DNA from: Lutimaribacter_A marinistellae
GTDB lineage: Bacteria; Pseudomonadota; Alphaproteobacteria; Rhodobacterales; Rhodobacteraceae
DNA: 64,000 nt
Assembly (NCBI RefSeq): GCF_042648365.1
Contig: NZ_JBHRXI010000002.1
Location: forward strand, 62,001-126,000
Direction: 5' to 3'
The translations under genes and the position numbers were made by a program. This document shows positions 25,301 to 33,834 of this stretch, in pieces. The notes beneath the pieces are model-generated. The model saw only the letters and a list, made by a program, of their open reading frames with translations. It was not told where the DNA came from and made no database searches. The stretch's first letter is position 1; each line of letters starts with the position of its first letter.

Positions 25301-26863
25301 TCACGGCAAAAGCATACCTCGAAGCATGAAGAAGAACATCGCAGCAAGAATTGCCGCGAGGGGGACGGTGATCACCCACGCGGCGGCTATGCGCAGAAGT
25401 AGGTTGCGCTTGACCAGTTCAACCCGATGGACACGACGAAGCCCCCGGCGTTCCCGTTTGGCGAGTAGTCTGTCCTTGGCAGCTTGTGCCTTCATCCGGC
25501 GAAGCATTTCGCCTTTCGTAGTAACGTCCGCAGCTTCGAAACGTGCAAGGAAGCCCTCAACAGCCTCTGGGTCGTGATCTGCGTGATGCTCGCGGATTTC
25601 GGCAAGCATTCTTGCGTAGCTCGACTTGATGTATTCCCGCAGGAAGCCAACGCCGAAGACACCACCAACCGCGATATGGGTCGAACTGACGGGAAGTCCC
25701 AATTGTGACGCGATGATTACTGTGATGGCTGCAGCCATGGCAATGCAAAAGGCGCGCATCTTGTCGAGTTCCGTGATCTCACTCCCGACTGTTCTGATGA
25801 GCTTTGGCCCGTAAAGAGCCAATCCCAACGAGATACCCACGGCACCTACGGCCATGACCCAAAGCGGGATGCCGGCCTTCGTGGAAATGCCGCCTGAAAC
25901 GATGGCTTCGTTGATACCAGCCAGTGGCCCTACTGCGTTGGCAACGTCATTCGCCCCGTGGGCGAAGCTCAGAAGGGCGGCAGCACAGATCAATGGGATG
26001 GTAAAGAGTTCGTTGACGCTGGACTTGTCGTTCTCAAGCGTCGAGGTCATATTCGCAATATGAGGCCGCATGACCAAGTAGACCGCCAAGGCGAGTATTG
26101 CTCCAATCAGGACGGCCAGAGGAAATGGGACCGCAACGATCTTTTTGACGCCCTTGAGCATCAGGTAGGTTGCAAAAGCCCACGCCATGATAGCAACCAG
26201 AACAGGCACCATTCGGTTCGCGGAATCCAGCACATCCCTTTGATAGGTGATCGTGTGCTTGATCAGGTACAGAAAGGCAGCTGCGATCAATCCGCCCAAC
26301 ACCGGTGAGATAATCCAGCTTGCTGCGATCTGGCCGACGACAGACCAGTCCGCAACGCTCCAGCCGGCCGCTGCGATACCCGCGCCAAGAACGCCGCCCA
26401 CGATGGAATGTGTCGTTGATACCGGTGCGCCGATGGCGGTTGCGAAGTTGAGCCATACCGCCGCTGCCAGAAGCGCGGCGATCATCAACCAAATGAAGGT
26501 GTCCCGATCGGCGACCAAATCAGGATCGATTATGCCGCTCTTGATGGTTCCGACAACGTCGCCTCCGGCAATCAGCGCGCCGCCAGCCTCGAAAAAGGCT
26601 GCTATTATAATCGCACCAGTCAGAGTAATGGCATGAGACCCCACTGCGGGGCCAACGTTGTTTGCCACATCGTTCGCACCGATGTTCATCGCCATGTAAC
26701 CGCCGATCATTGCGGCAACGACAAGAAGAGTTCCGTCAACCCCGCCATCTATGCGTACAATGGCGAACAGCATGATCCCGACGATGAAAATCAACGCGGT
26801 CCCAAACCGAAAAAGTTCTCCCCGGTTCCGTTGAACGACGGACTCGACGGTTTCCGTTCTCAT
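25301..26863 (-). CDS. PiT-family inorganic phosphate transporter
   Basis: This 520-residue low-affinity phosphate permease has two inverted PHO4 repeats, each with its GANDVAN signature (GANDVANNVGP near residue 60 and GANDVANAVGP near 310). The SxTHS/SSTH motifs (PVSTTHSIVGG and PVSSTHIAVGG) are also present. A charged loop near the C-terminus (residues about 430-480) precedes a last helix. Start is fixed by AGTCCTCC (read as GGAGGACT on the coding strand) eight bases before the ATG; the GTG at 26953 would add 30 residues, including several cysteines, without support. Divergent from the NptA-type gene at 27096. Confidence 0.92.
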   Translation of the reverse strand: MRTETVESVVQRNRGELFRFGTALIFIVGIMLFAIVRIDGGVDGTLLVVAAMIGGYMAMNIGANDVANNVGPAVGSHAITLTGAIIIAAFFEAGGALIAGGDVVGTIKSGIIDPDLVADRDTFIWLMIAALLAAAVWLNFATAIGAPVSTTHSIVGGVLGAGIAAAGWSVADWSVVGQIAASWIISPVLGGLIAAAFLYLIKHTITYQRDVLDSANRMVPVLVAIMAWAFATYLMLKGVKKIVAVPFPLAVLIGAILALAVYLVMRPHIANMTSTLENDKSSVNELFTIPLICAAALLSFAHGANDVANAVGPLAGINEAIVSGGISTKAGIPLWVMAVGAVGISLGLALYGPKLIRTVGSEITELDKMRAFCIAMAAAITVIIASQLGLPVSSTHIAVGGVFGVGFLREYIKSSYARMLAEIREHHADHDPEAVEGFLARFEAADVTTKGEMLRRMKAQAAKDRLLAKRERRGLRRVHRVELVKRNLLLRIAAAWVITVPLAAILAAMFFFMLRGMLLP

Positions 26864-26951
26864 CAAGACGCAGTCCTCCCTTGCTGCTTCGATGGCTGAT
26901 GGCATGATCACGCATTGAGCAGAATCGCAAATGACGCAGGTCAAGGACGAC

Positions 26952-26971
26952 ACATATTAAGATCAATATGT
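26952..26971. promoter_or_regulatory. Inverted repeat in the divergent PiT / NptA promoter gap
   Basis: ACATATT (26952-26958) and AATATGT (26965-26971) form perfect 7-bp arms around a 6-base centre. The repeat lies in the 232-base gap between the divergent phosphate genes and looks like an operator for a small dimeric repressor. No clear Pho box was found. Confidence 0.45.
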
Positions 26972-27095
26972 CTCCATGGCGTCATTGAACGAGATGAGGT
27001 TGTCCGCTGAAAGATAGGTCGGATCAGATACGAGCATGGACCGGAGGCCGCCCGTTGCCAAAGCAAGGGGCGGAGCCGGGGACCGGGGGCCGACA

Positions 27096-28955
27096 ATGAG
27101 CCGCTATGCCCTTCCGGTTGCCATCGGCGCCATTCTTTTGGCCTTTTGGTTCAGCCCCGAAGTGCAGGAAATCGCGGCTGGCGTCGCGATTTTCTTGTTT
27201 GGCATGCTCATGCTCGAGGATGGGTTCAAGCTTTTTGGCGGCGGTACGTTGGAGCGGGTGCTGGAAGGGGCGACGCGGTCGACGCCCAAGGCGCTGACAT
27301 TCGGGATCATTTCGACGACCTTTCTGCAATCCAGCTCGCTTGTCTCGATAATCACCATTTCGTTTTTGAGCGCCGGGCTGATTTCCTTGATCGGCGGGGT
27401 CGGCATCATTTTCGGTTCCAATATCGGAACGACCACCGGCGCGTGGCTAGTGGCTGGGCTGGGACTCAAGATCAACATCGCGGCCTACGCAATGCCAATG
27501 ATTGCCGTGAGCATCATATTGGTGTTCCAGAAATCGAAGCTTTTGCGGGGGGCCGGTTACGCGCTTGCCGGCCTCGGATTTCTGTTTCTCGGCATCCACT
27601 ACATGAAAACAGGTTTCGAGGCGGTCCAGGATCACATCGACCTGACTAGGTTCGCTCTGCCCGGTTTGATCGGGCTGGTGGTCTATTCCGTGATCGGCGC
27701 GGTGGCGACTGTCATCATGCAATCCAGCCATGCCACGATGGTTCTGATCCTCACCGCCCTTGCGGCGGGCCAGATCAGTTACGACAACGCGCTTGCGCTG
27801 GCGATTGGTTCGAACGTCGGCACCACGATCACGGCGATCATCGGCGCGATCGGTGCGAACTTTCAGGGCAGGCGCCTGGCGCTTGCTCATCTCATCTTCA
27901 ACCTGTCGACCGCCATTGTCGCCCTTGCCTTGATCTCGCCGCTGCGCGAAGCCGTGGACTGGATCAGTGCGAGTATCGGGATCGCAGCCGACGATTTCGC
28001 GATGAAACTGGCCGTCTTTCATACGATATTCAACGTGCTTGGTGTCGCCATGATGCTGCCATTGCTGACAAGGCTGGTCGCATTCCTCGAACGCCGCATC
28101 CCTGAACCCCTGCCGGATGTAAGCCGCCCCCGTTTCCTGAACGAGGCTGTCGACGATTTCCCGCAGACGCTTGAGATTGCTCTCAGAAAAGAGGTTCTTC
28201 ACCTTTATGACAATGCTGTCGGTCTGATCCTGCACGGTCTGAACCTCCACCGCGAAGACATTTTTTCGACCGATGATATCGCGGGGACAGTGCGCCGAAG
28301 CCGGACACCCATCGAGTTCGACATCGACGAGGGCTATGAGCATCACGTGAAAACGCTTTACTCGGCGATTGTAGAGTTCGCGACCCGTGCCGGCGACAAG
28401 CATCTCACCCGGGATACAGCCAACTCGATTTACGCCTTGCGCGATATCTCGAGCGATGTGGTTCAGGCGGTGAAGTCGGTCAAACACCTGCGAAAGAACA
28501 TCCTGCGCTACACGACGCATCCACAAGGGTCCGTTACCGATCTTTACGACGGGTTGCGCACCGAGATCGCCCGGATCACCGCCGAGATCCACGAACTGGG
28601 CCTTGCCGCGCCCGAAGACCGAAGTGTTCTGTGGCTCGATCAGGAGAGGGTCGAAGTCGAAGATGCGGCACGTTCGACGACGGATCGGGTCGATGCCCTG
28701 ATCCGAAGCGGAGGTCTGAGCGCCACTGCGGCAACCTCGTTTCTGAACGACGCCGGATATGCGCACAGTGCCATGCGCGACCTGATCGATGCGGCGCGCG
28801 GTTACTACAGGGAACGCGACGACGCCATTGCCGAGGTCGAACAGATCCTCTCGCTTGAAGAGGACGAACTGATCGAACCCCAGGCCGGCGTGGAACATAC
28901 CGATGACCTGCGGGCGGAGGAAAACCGTCACCGGGTCGTCATGAAAAAGGACTAG
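27096..28955 (+). CDS. Na+/phosphate cotransporter family protein with PhoU-like C-terminus (NptA type)
   Basis: This protein of about 619 residues couples phosphate movement to sodium. It has two Na/Pi-cotransporter repeats with the signature QSSS (TTFLQSSSLVSI) and QSS (VIMQSSHATM), a second GSNIGTT/GSNVGTTITA pair, and a C-terminal helical region of about 250 residues resembling PhoU. The ATG at 27096 is chosen because the hydrophobic start then matches the family. An in-frame ATG at 27036 would add 20 Arg/Gly/Pro-rich residues. Homologues can mediate phosphate efflux, and the PhoU-like tail suggests control by phosphate status. Confidence 0.9.
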   Translation: MSRYALPVAIGAILLAFWFSPEVQEIAAGVAIFLFGMLMLEDGFKLFGGGTLERVLEGATRSTPKALTFGIISTTFLQSSSLVSIITISFLSAGLISLIGGVGIIFGSNIGTTTGAWLVAGLGLKINIAAYAMPMIAVSIILVFQKSKLLRGAGYALAGLGFLFLGIHYMKTGFEAVQDHIDLTRFALPGLIGLVVYSVIGAVATVIMQSSHATMVLILTALAAGQISYDNALALAIGSNVGTTITAIIGAIGANFQGRRLALAHLIFNLSTAIVALALISPLREAVDWISASIGIAADDFAMKLAVFHTIFNVLGVAMMLPLLTRLVAFLERRIPEPLPDVSRPRFLNEAVDDFPQTLEIALRKEVLHLYDNAVGLILHGLNLHREDIFSTDDIAGTVRRSRTPIEFDIDEGYEHHVKTLYSAIVEFATRAGDKHLTRDTANSIYALRDISSDVVQAVKSVKHLRKNILRYTTHPQGSVTDLYDGLRTEIARITAEIHELGLAAPEDRSVLWLDQERVEVEDAARSTTDRVDALIRSGGLSATAATSFLNDAGYAHSAMRDLIDAARGYYRERDDAIAEVEQILSLEEDELIEPQAGVEHTDDLRAEENRHRVVMKKD

Positions 28956-28990
28956 GGTGGAATGCAACCGAGAGCATCGGAGATCCACAG

Positions 28991-29239
28991 ATGGGCCTGA
29001 AGAAGCTTGCTGTGAAACTGGCCGACTACAACGAGCGCCTCGAAAGTGGCAAGGCGAGCAAGATCAAGCCCGCCCATGTCCGGAAAGTGCTTGAGAGGCT
29101 TCGAAAGAAGTCCGCCGAGCTGGAAGCGGAGATTGACTCTGCGAGGTCAACGGACAAACGAACCCGGCTGGAAAGAAAGCTGGAAGTCGCCCGTGCCCAG
29201 GAAAAACGTGCCGAGTGGCTGTTGAAGGAGCTCGGATAA
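28991..29239 (+). CDS. Small charged coiled-coil protein, unknown function
   Basis: This 82-residue protein is rich in Lys, Arg and Glu and almost entirely helical by composition, with heptad-like leucine/alanine spacing (residues about 20-80). No membrane segment, cysteine cluster or known motif is visible. It lies 35 bases downstream of the NptA-type gene in the same direction, so it is probably co-transcribed. It may be a cytoplasmic partner of that transporter or a DNA/RNA-binding basic protein; neither can be shown from sequence. The 277 bases after it hold no gene or clear signal. Confidence 0.6.
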   Translation: MGLKKLAVKLADYNERLESGKASKIKPAHVRKVLERLRKKSAELEAEIDSARSTDKRTRLERKLEVARAQEKRAEWLLKELG

Positions 29240-29516
29240 ACGTCTGTCGCGGTTCGACTGGTTGTTCTCCGGCGCAAAGCCCCAGACAGGCCTACCGTTA
29301 GGCGATCCAAGGTGCATCAGTGCTTGGGTTGATTGATCCCTTGGGGCTTTCTTTGGGGTGGCGCTGCATTGCGCTTCAGATGCTTTGCGGGGTCGTGTCG
29401 CTTGGCAGGTGCGAACGCCCGCGGCAGAGCGCGTTACCCGCGACCAAATGCACGGCAGGCGGTCGGGAGAGCGATTGGGGATGCCAACCGGGGCGAGTTT
29501 CGGGTAACCCGGCGGC

Positions 29517-32045
29517 ATGGATATCGTCGTCGTCACCACTGTCATCGCATCGCTGTTCTTCGTGATCGGCGCGGCCGAGCCGTTGGCGGACCGGCTGCGG
29601 CTGCCGTACAGCGTGATCCTGGCGGTTCTGGGCATCCTGATCGGCGTGGGGGCTGCGTTCTTTCTGGCGACCGATCTGACCGACGCGCTGAATCCCGTGG
29701 CCAGTGCGATACTTGGCCTGCCGATCCGGTCCAACGTCTTTATCTACGTCTTCCTGCCGACGTTGTTGTTCCAGGCCACGATCGGCATGAACCTGCGGCG
29801 GATGCTGGACGACTGGGTGCCGATCCTGGTGCTGGCGGTCGTCGCGGTGGTGGTGGCGACGCTCAGCGTGGGCTATGCGCTTTACTGGGCCAGCGCCTTG
29901 CCACTGGTGGCCTGCCTTCTGATCGGGTCCATCGTCTCGACCACTGATCCCTCGGCGGTGGTGTCGATCTTTCGATCCATCTCGGCCCCGCGGCGGCTGG
30001 CACGCATCATCGAGGGCGAAAGCCTGCTCAACGACGCCGCGGCCATCGCGTTGTTCGGCCTGTTCATGGGCTATGTCATGCTGGGCGTGCCCGATCCTGA
30101 ACTGGGCGACGCGCTGTCGCGCTTTCCGGTTCTGATCGTGGGAGGCGCCATTACCGGCTGGGTCGCGGCGCGGGTGGCGGTCTGGATCATGGCGCTGTTC
30201 AACCGGTTCGCGATGGCGCAGATCTCGATCTCGGTCGCGCTGCCCTACCTGGCATTCGTTCTGGCGGAACAAACCGTCGGCGCCTCGGGTGTGATCGCCG
30301 TGGTGGCGGCGGGGCTGACGCTGAACCTGACCGGGCCGGGGCGGATGCCACCGCAGGCCTGGGCGTACCTTCGAGAGGTGTGGGACCTGTTGGCGCATTG
30401 GGCCGGGGCGTTGATCTTTATCCTTGCTGCGCTGTTGATCCCCCGCCTGTTGGAGGAGGTTCGCCTGTCCGATATCGGCCTGATCGGTGTCGTTGTTCTG
30501 GCAGCCATAGCCGCACGCAGCGTGATCCTGTTCGTGCTGCTGCCGCTTATGGCTCGGCTGCGGGTTTCACCGCCGGTGGAACGACCCTATCGCGTCGCGA
30601 TCCTGTGGGGTGGTCTGCGCGGGGCGGTCACGCTGGCGCTGGCCCTGGCAGTGACCGAGAGTTTCCGTGTCCCGGTCGAGGTCAAGCGCGTGGTGGGCAT
30701 TCTTGCCACCGGCTTTACCCTGTTCACGCTGATCGTGCAGGGGACCACGCTGCGCCGGGTCATCGGCTGGCTGGGCCTGGATCGTCTGTCGCCCCTGGAC
30801 GAGGCACTGTCGCGCCAGGTGGTGGCCGTCGCGCTTCAGACCGTGCGCGAGGACGTGTCGCGCACCACCGAGAATTACGAGCTGACGCGCGAGATCGTCC
30901 GCTCGGAGGCAAAGCGTTTTGCCGAGCGGCTGGACGTGTCCGTCAAGAGCGCCGAGGACAGCGAGGACATCCTGGACCGTGACCGTATCACGCTGGGCCT
31001 GATCGCGCTGGCAGGTCACGAACGCGATACCGTACTGGCCCGCGTGCGCGAACGCACGGTCTCGGCGCGCATGTCCGAACGGCTGTTGTCGGATGCCGAC
31101 CGGTTGATCGAAGGAGCGCGCAGCGGTGGACGCAGCGGATACCAGCGTGCGGCGCGGGGCATCGTGGCTTATGGCCGGGGCTTCCGCTTGGCGGTTGCAC
31201 TGCATAACAGGCTGCGCGTGTCGCTTCCTCTGGCGCGGATGACGGCCGACCGGTTCGAGCACTTGCTTTCGCAGCGCCTGATCCTGCGCGATCTCGGTGC
31301 CTTTATCGACGGACGTATCCGGCGCATCCACGGCCGTCGGGTGGCCGATCTGCTGCATGAATTGCTGGCCCGACGGACCGAAGCGGTCGAAACCGCGCTC
31401 GAAGGGTTGCGCCTGCAATATCCCGGCTATGCCGAAGAGCTGGAGCGCCGCTTTATTCGGCGTACCGCCCTGCGGCTGGAGGAGCGCGAATACGACACCA
31501 TGCGCGAGGACGGGTTGATCGGGGCCGAGGTGCATACCGCCCTGATGGAGGGTCTGTCGCGGCGCCGCGCAGGGGCCGAAGACCGTCCCCGACTGGATAT
31601 CGCGCTGCGCCGGGACGAGTTGATCCGGGAATTTCCCTTTTTTGCCAACCTCGATGCTGGGGCGCTGCGGCGGCTGGGGCGGGCGCTCAAGACGCGTTAC
31701 GTCAATCCCGGCGATGTGATCCTGTCGCGCGATGGCGTGGGCAAGCGCGTGTTCTTCATCGCGTCGGGGGCGGTGGAGCTGGAAAGCGCGGGGCAAAGCT
31801 GGCTTCTTGGTCGGGGCGAGATGTTCGGGCAGATGGCGATCCTGATGCGCAGCCCCCGCCGGGTAGAGGTGCGCGCAATTGCACCTACCACGTTGCTGAT
31901 CCTTGACGAAGACAGGTTCCGCCGTCTGTTGCGCCGAAGTGAGCCGATCCGGCAGGCCGTCCGCGAAAGCGCCAAAAAGCGCGGGATTGACCCCGATGCG
32001 CTGCTATCCGACAGCCCGCTCTCCGATACGGAGACGTCGGGTTGA
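29517..32045 (+). CDS. CPA1-type Na+/H+ antiporter with a C-terminal cyclic-nucleotide-binding-like domain
   Basis: The 842-residue protein has a CPA1 exchanger domain (about residues 5-410, roughly 12 helices; the GESLLNDAAAIALF segment is the ion-binding helix). A long helical cytoplasmic linker follows, then a cNMP-binding fold at about 700-825 (FFANLDAGALRRL, then VNPGDVILSRDG, then GRGEMFGQMAIL). The phosphate-binding cassette lacks the canonical Arg-Ala pair after the GE motif (GEMFGQMAILMRSPRRVEVRA), so nucleotide binding is uncertain. The architecture resembles plant SOS1 and sperm NHE. Ribosome site is weak. Confidence 0.9.
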   Translation: MDIVVVTTVIASLFFVIGAAEPLADRLRLPYSVILAVLGILIGVGAAFFLATDLTDALNPVASAILGLPIRSNVFIYVFLPTLLFQATIGMNLRRMLDDWVPILVLAVVAVVVATLSVGYALYWASALPLVACLLIGSIVSTTDPSAVVSIFRSISAPRRLARIIEGESLLNDAAAIALFGLFMGYVMLGVPDPELGDALSRFPVLIVGGAITGWVAARVAVWIMALFNRFAMAQISISVALPYLAFVLAEQTVGASGVIAVVAAGLTLNLTGPGRMPPQAWAYLREVWDLLAHWAGALIFILAALLIPRLLEEVRLSDIGLIGVVVLAAIAARSVILFVLLPLMARLRVSPPVERPYRVAILWGGLRGAVTLALALAVTESFRVPVEVKRVVGILATGFTLFTLIVQGTTLRRVIGWLGLDRLSPLDEALSRQVVAVALQTVREDVSRTTENYELTREIVRSEAKRFAERLDVSVKSAEDSEDILDRDRITLGLIALAGHERDTVLARVRERTVSARMSERLLSDADRLIEGARSGGRSGYQRAARGIVAYGRGFRLAVALHNRLRVSLPLARMTADRFEHLLSQRLILRDLGAFIDGRIRRIHGRRVADLLHELLARRTEAVETALEGLRLQYPGYAEELERRFIRRTALRLEEREYDTMREDGLIGAEVHTALMEGLSRRRAGAEDRPRLDIALRRDELIREFPFFANLDAGALRRLGRALKTRYVNPGDVILSRDGVGKRVFFIASGAVELESAGQSWLLGRGEMFGQMAILMRSPRRVEVRAIAPTTLLILDEDRFRRLLRRSEPIRQAVRESAKKRGIDPDALLSDSPLSDTETSG

Positions 32046-32060
32046 AGTCGACAGATTGCT

Positions 32061-32119
32061 CTTGCGGCTCGCGGTCATGTCCGGCGCTCTTTAACTTGCG
32101 CTGTTTATGACCGCGCAAG
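32061..32119. terminator. Inverted repeat between convergent antiporter and GGT-family genes
   Basis: CGCGGTCAT (32070-32078) pairs with ATGACCGCG (32107-32115). CTTG at 32061 and CAAG at 32116 extend the stem after a bulge. The loop is long (28 bases) and there is no T-run, so its role as a bidirectional terminator is only suggested by its position. Confidence 0.3.
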
Positions 32120-32164
32120 TGCCGTTGATTTGCTAAGATCGCCCTGCGCGGCGTGTGCCGGCGC

Positions 32165-33748
32165 TCAGAACCCGATTGCCTGGCCATCCTTGCGTGGATC
32201 CGAGCCCGCCGCATAACCACCGCCCGGCAGGCGCTGGACCAGTTGTGCGCCGCCAAAGCCGAACGCGTTGTCCGGTGCCTCGACCTGCACCTTGTGGCCC
32301 ATGGCGCGCAGCCCTTCGATCGCGCCGAGGTCAGGTTCGCACGCGATGTCGAGACCCGAGATCATCCGCCAGCGCGGCGCGTCGGCGGCAACCTGTACGT
32401 CCTGATCCCAAAGCTGCGTTCTGAGCAGAAGTTGCAGATGGCCCTGGGCCTGGATCGGACCGCCCATCATGCCATAGGCCATCAACGGCTGGTCGCCTTT
32501 CATGATGAAGCCCGGAATGATCGTGTGGAATGGCCGCTTGCCCGGGGCCACGCGGTTCGGGTGACCCTCTTCCAATGTGAAACCTGCACCACGGTTCTGC
32601 ATCGAGATGCCGGTGCCCGGAACCACCACGCCCGAGCCGAACCCCATGTAATTTGACTGGATGAAGCTGACCATCATGCCCGATGCGTCGGCAGCACTCA
32701 GCAGCACCGTACCGCCGCGTTTCGGGGCGCCGGGGCCATGATCCTGCGCGCGGGCCGGGTCGATCAGCGTGGCGCGCGACCGCAGGTAGCCGGGGTCCAG
32801 CAGCGCGGTCTCTGGCACATCGGACATATGGTTTCGATCCGCGACGAAACGGTGAAGATCGGCATAGGCGAGCTTGATCGCCTCGATCTGAAGATGGATC
32901 GCCGCGACATCGTCCGGCCCGTGGTCGCGGATGTCGGTATGGTCCAGCATCCCCAGCGCCATCAACGCGGCAATGCCCTGTCCATTGGGCGGGATCTCAT
33001 GAAGGGTGACGTCGTCAAAGCCCTGGCTGACCGTCCCGCACCAGTCGTTCTGGTGCGCGGCAAGGTCCTCGACCGTCATCGCGCCGCCATGGGCCTCAGC
33101 GAATGCAGCGATCTCTTCTGCGATCTCGCCCTCGTAAAAGGCGCGGCCCCCGGTTTCGGCGATGGCGCGCAGCGTCCGGGCGGCACCGGGGTTTCGGAAC
33201 CTTTCGCCAGCGCGGGGCGCGCGCCCGCGGGGCATGAAGGTTTCGGCAAATCCGGGCTGGTCCTTCAGTGTCTCGGCCCCTTTCTCCCACAATGCGGCGA
33301 TCACCGGGGAGACGGGAAAGCCCTCTTCGGCGTAACGGATCGCCGGGGCCAGCAGGGTCGCAAGGTCGAGCGAACCGAACCGGGTCGACAGGTCTACCCA
33401 AGCGCTGACGGCACCGGGCACGGTGACACTGTCCCAGCCGCGACGTGGCATCCCGTCCGGGAAGCGTTCGGCCGTCCATGCCGCCGGCGCGCGGCCCGAG
33501 GCGTTGAGGCCGTGCAACTGGCTGCCGTCCCAGAGAATGCAGAACGCGTCCGAGCCAAGCCCATTGCCGGTCGGTTCGACGATGGTCAGTGCCGCGGCTG
33601 TGGCAATGGCGGCATCGACGGCATTGCCGCCGCGCCGCAACATCTCCAGCCCGGCCTGTGCGGCAAGGGGCTGAGACGTCGCCACGACATTGTCGGCCAG
33701 AACGGCGGAACGGCGCGAGGGATAGACGGGTTCGTATCTGAGCGTCAT
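32165..33748 (-). CDS. Gamma-glutamyltransferase-family (Ntn) hydrolase
   Basis: This 527-residue member of the GGT family is an N-terminal-nucleophile enzyme made as a precursor that cuts itself before Thr. The presumed nucleophile is T347 in the GGTVLLSAADASG stretch, with the supporting FGSGVVVPGTGI and NRGAGF segments. No signal peptide is present, so it is cytoplasmic, unlike the periplasmic Ggt of enteric bacteria. Cytoplasmic relatives include oxamate amidohydrolase HpxW and cephalosporin acylases, so glutathione need not be the substrate. Start follows CAGGAG. It faces the TGTATACA site shared with the divergent oxidoreductase gene. Confidence 0.88.
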   Translation of the reverse strand: MTLRYEPVYPSRRSAVLADNVVATSQPLAAQAGLEMLRRGGNAVDAAIATAAALTIVEPTGNGLGSDAFCILWDGSQLHGLNASGRAPAAWTAERFPDGMPRRGWDSVTVPGAVSAWVDLSTRFGSLDLATLLAPAIRYAEEGFPVSPVIAALWEKGAETLKDQPGFAETFMPRGRAPRAGERFRNPGAARTLRAIAETGGRAFYEGEIAEEIAAFAEAHGGAMTVEDLAAHQNDWCGTVSQGFDDVTLHEIPPNGQGIAALMALGMLDHTDIRDHGPDDVAAIHLQIEAIKLAYADLHRFVADRNHMSDVPETALLDPGYLRSRATLIDPARAQDHGPGAPKRGGTVLLSAADASGMMVSFIQSNYMGFGSGVVVPGTGISMQNRGAGFTLEEGHPNRVAPGKRPFHTIIPGFIMKGDQPLMAYGMMGGPIQAQGHLQLLLRTQLWDQDVQVAADAPRWRMISGLDIACEPDLGAIEGLRAMGHKVQVEAPDNAFGFGGAQLVQRLPGGGYAAGSDPRKDGQAIGF

Positions 33749-33788
33749 GCGGCTCTCCTGTCCGGGCAATTGTATTCGTCCACACGGA

Positions 33789-33796
33789 TGTATACA
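33789..33796. promoter_or_regulatory. TGTATACA palindrome, divergent GGT-family / oxidoreductase promoter
   Basis: TGTATACA sits in the 86-base gap between divergent genes. The same palindrome recurs at 36046, 41675 and 44661, always in the upstream gap of genes in this region. It has the form expected of GntR/FadR-FCD operators. The candidate regulator is encoded at 42468-43163. Confidence 0.6.
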
Positions 33797-33834
33797 GAAT
33801 TGATCGCGTTGACCACCAGCGGAAAGGACACGCG

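Noticed and set aside
26864..26953. GTG-initiated extension of the PiT protein with three cysteines
   Set aside because: A strong ribosome site lies exactly eight bases before the ATG at 26863, and the extension is not typical of PiT proteins.
26900..26960. Possible Pho box upstream of the phosphate transporters
   Set aside because: Only a loose TGAC/GTCAT resemblance is present. The direct-repeat structure of a Pho box is missing.
27447..28988. 513-codon minus-strand frame opposite the NptA-type gene
   Set aside because: Composition is rich in Arg, His, Gln and Asp, as expected from antisense of a coding region. No motif is present, and the plus-strand gene is clear.
32061..32119. Inverted repeat as a strong rho-independent terminator
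   Set aside because: The 28-base loop, bulge and lack of T-run do not fit a classical terminator, so it is listed only at low confidence.
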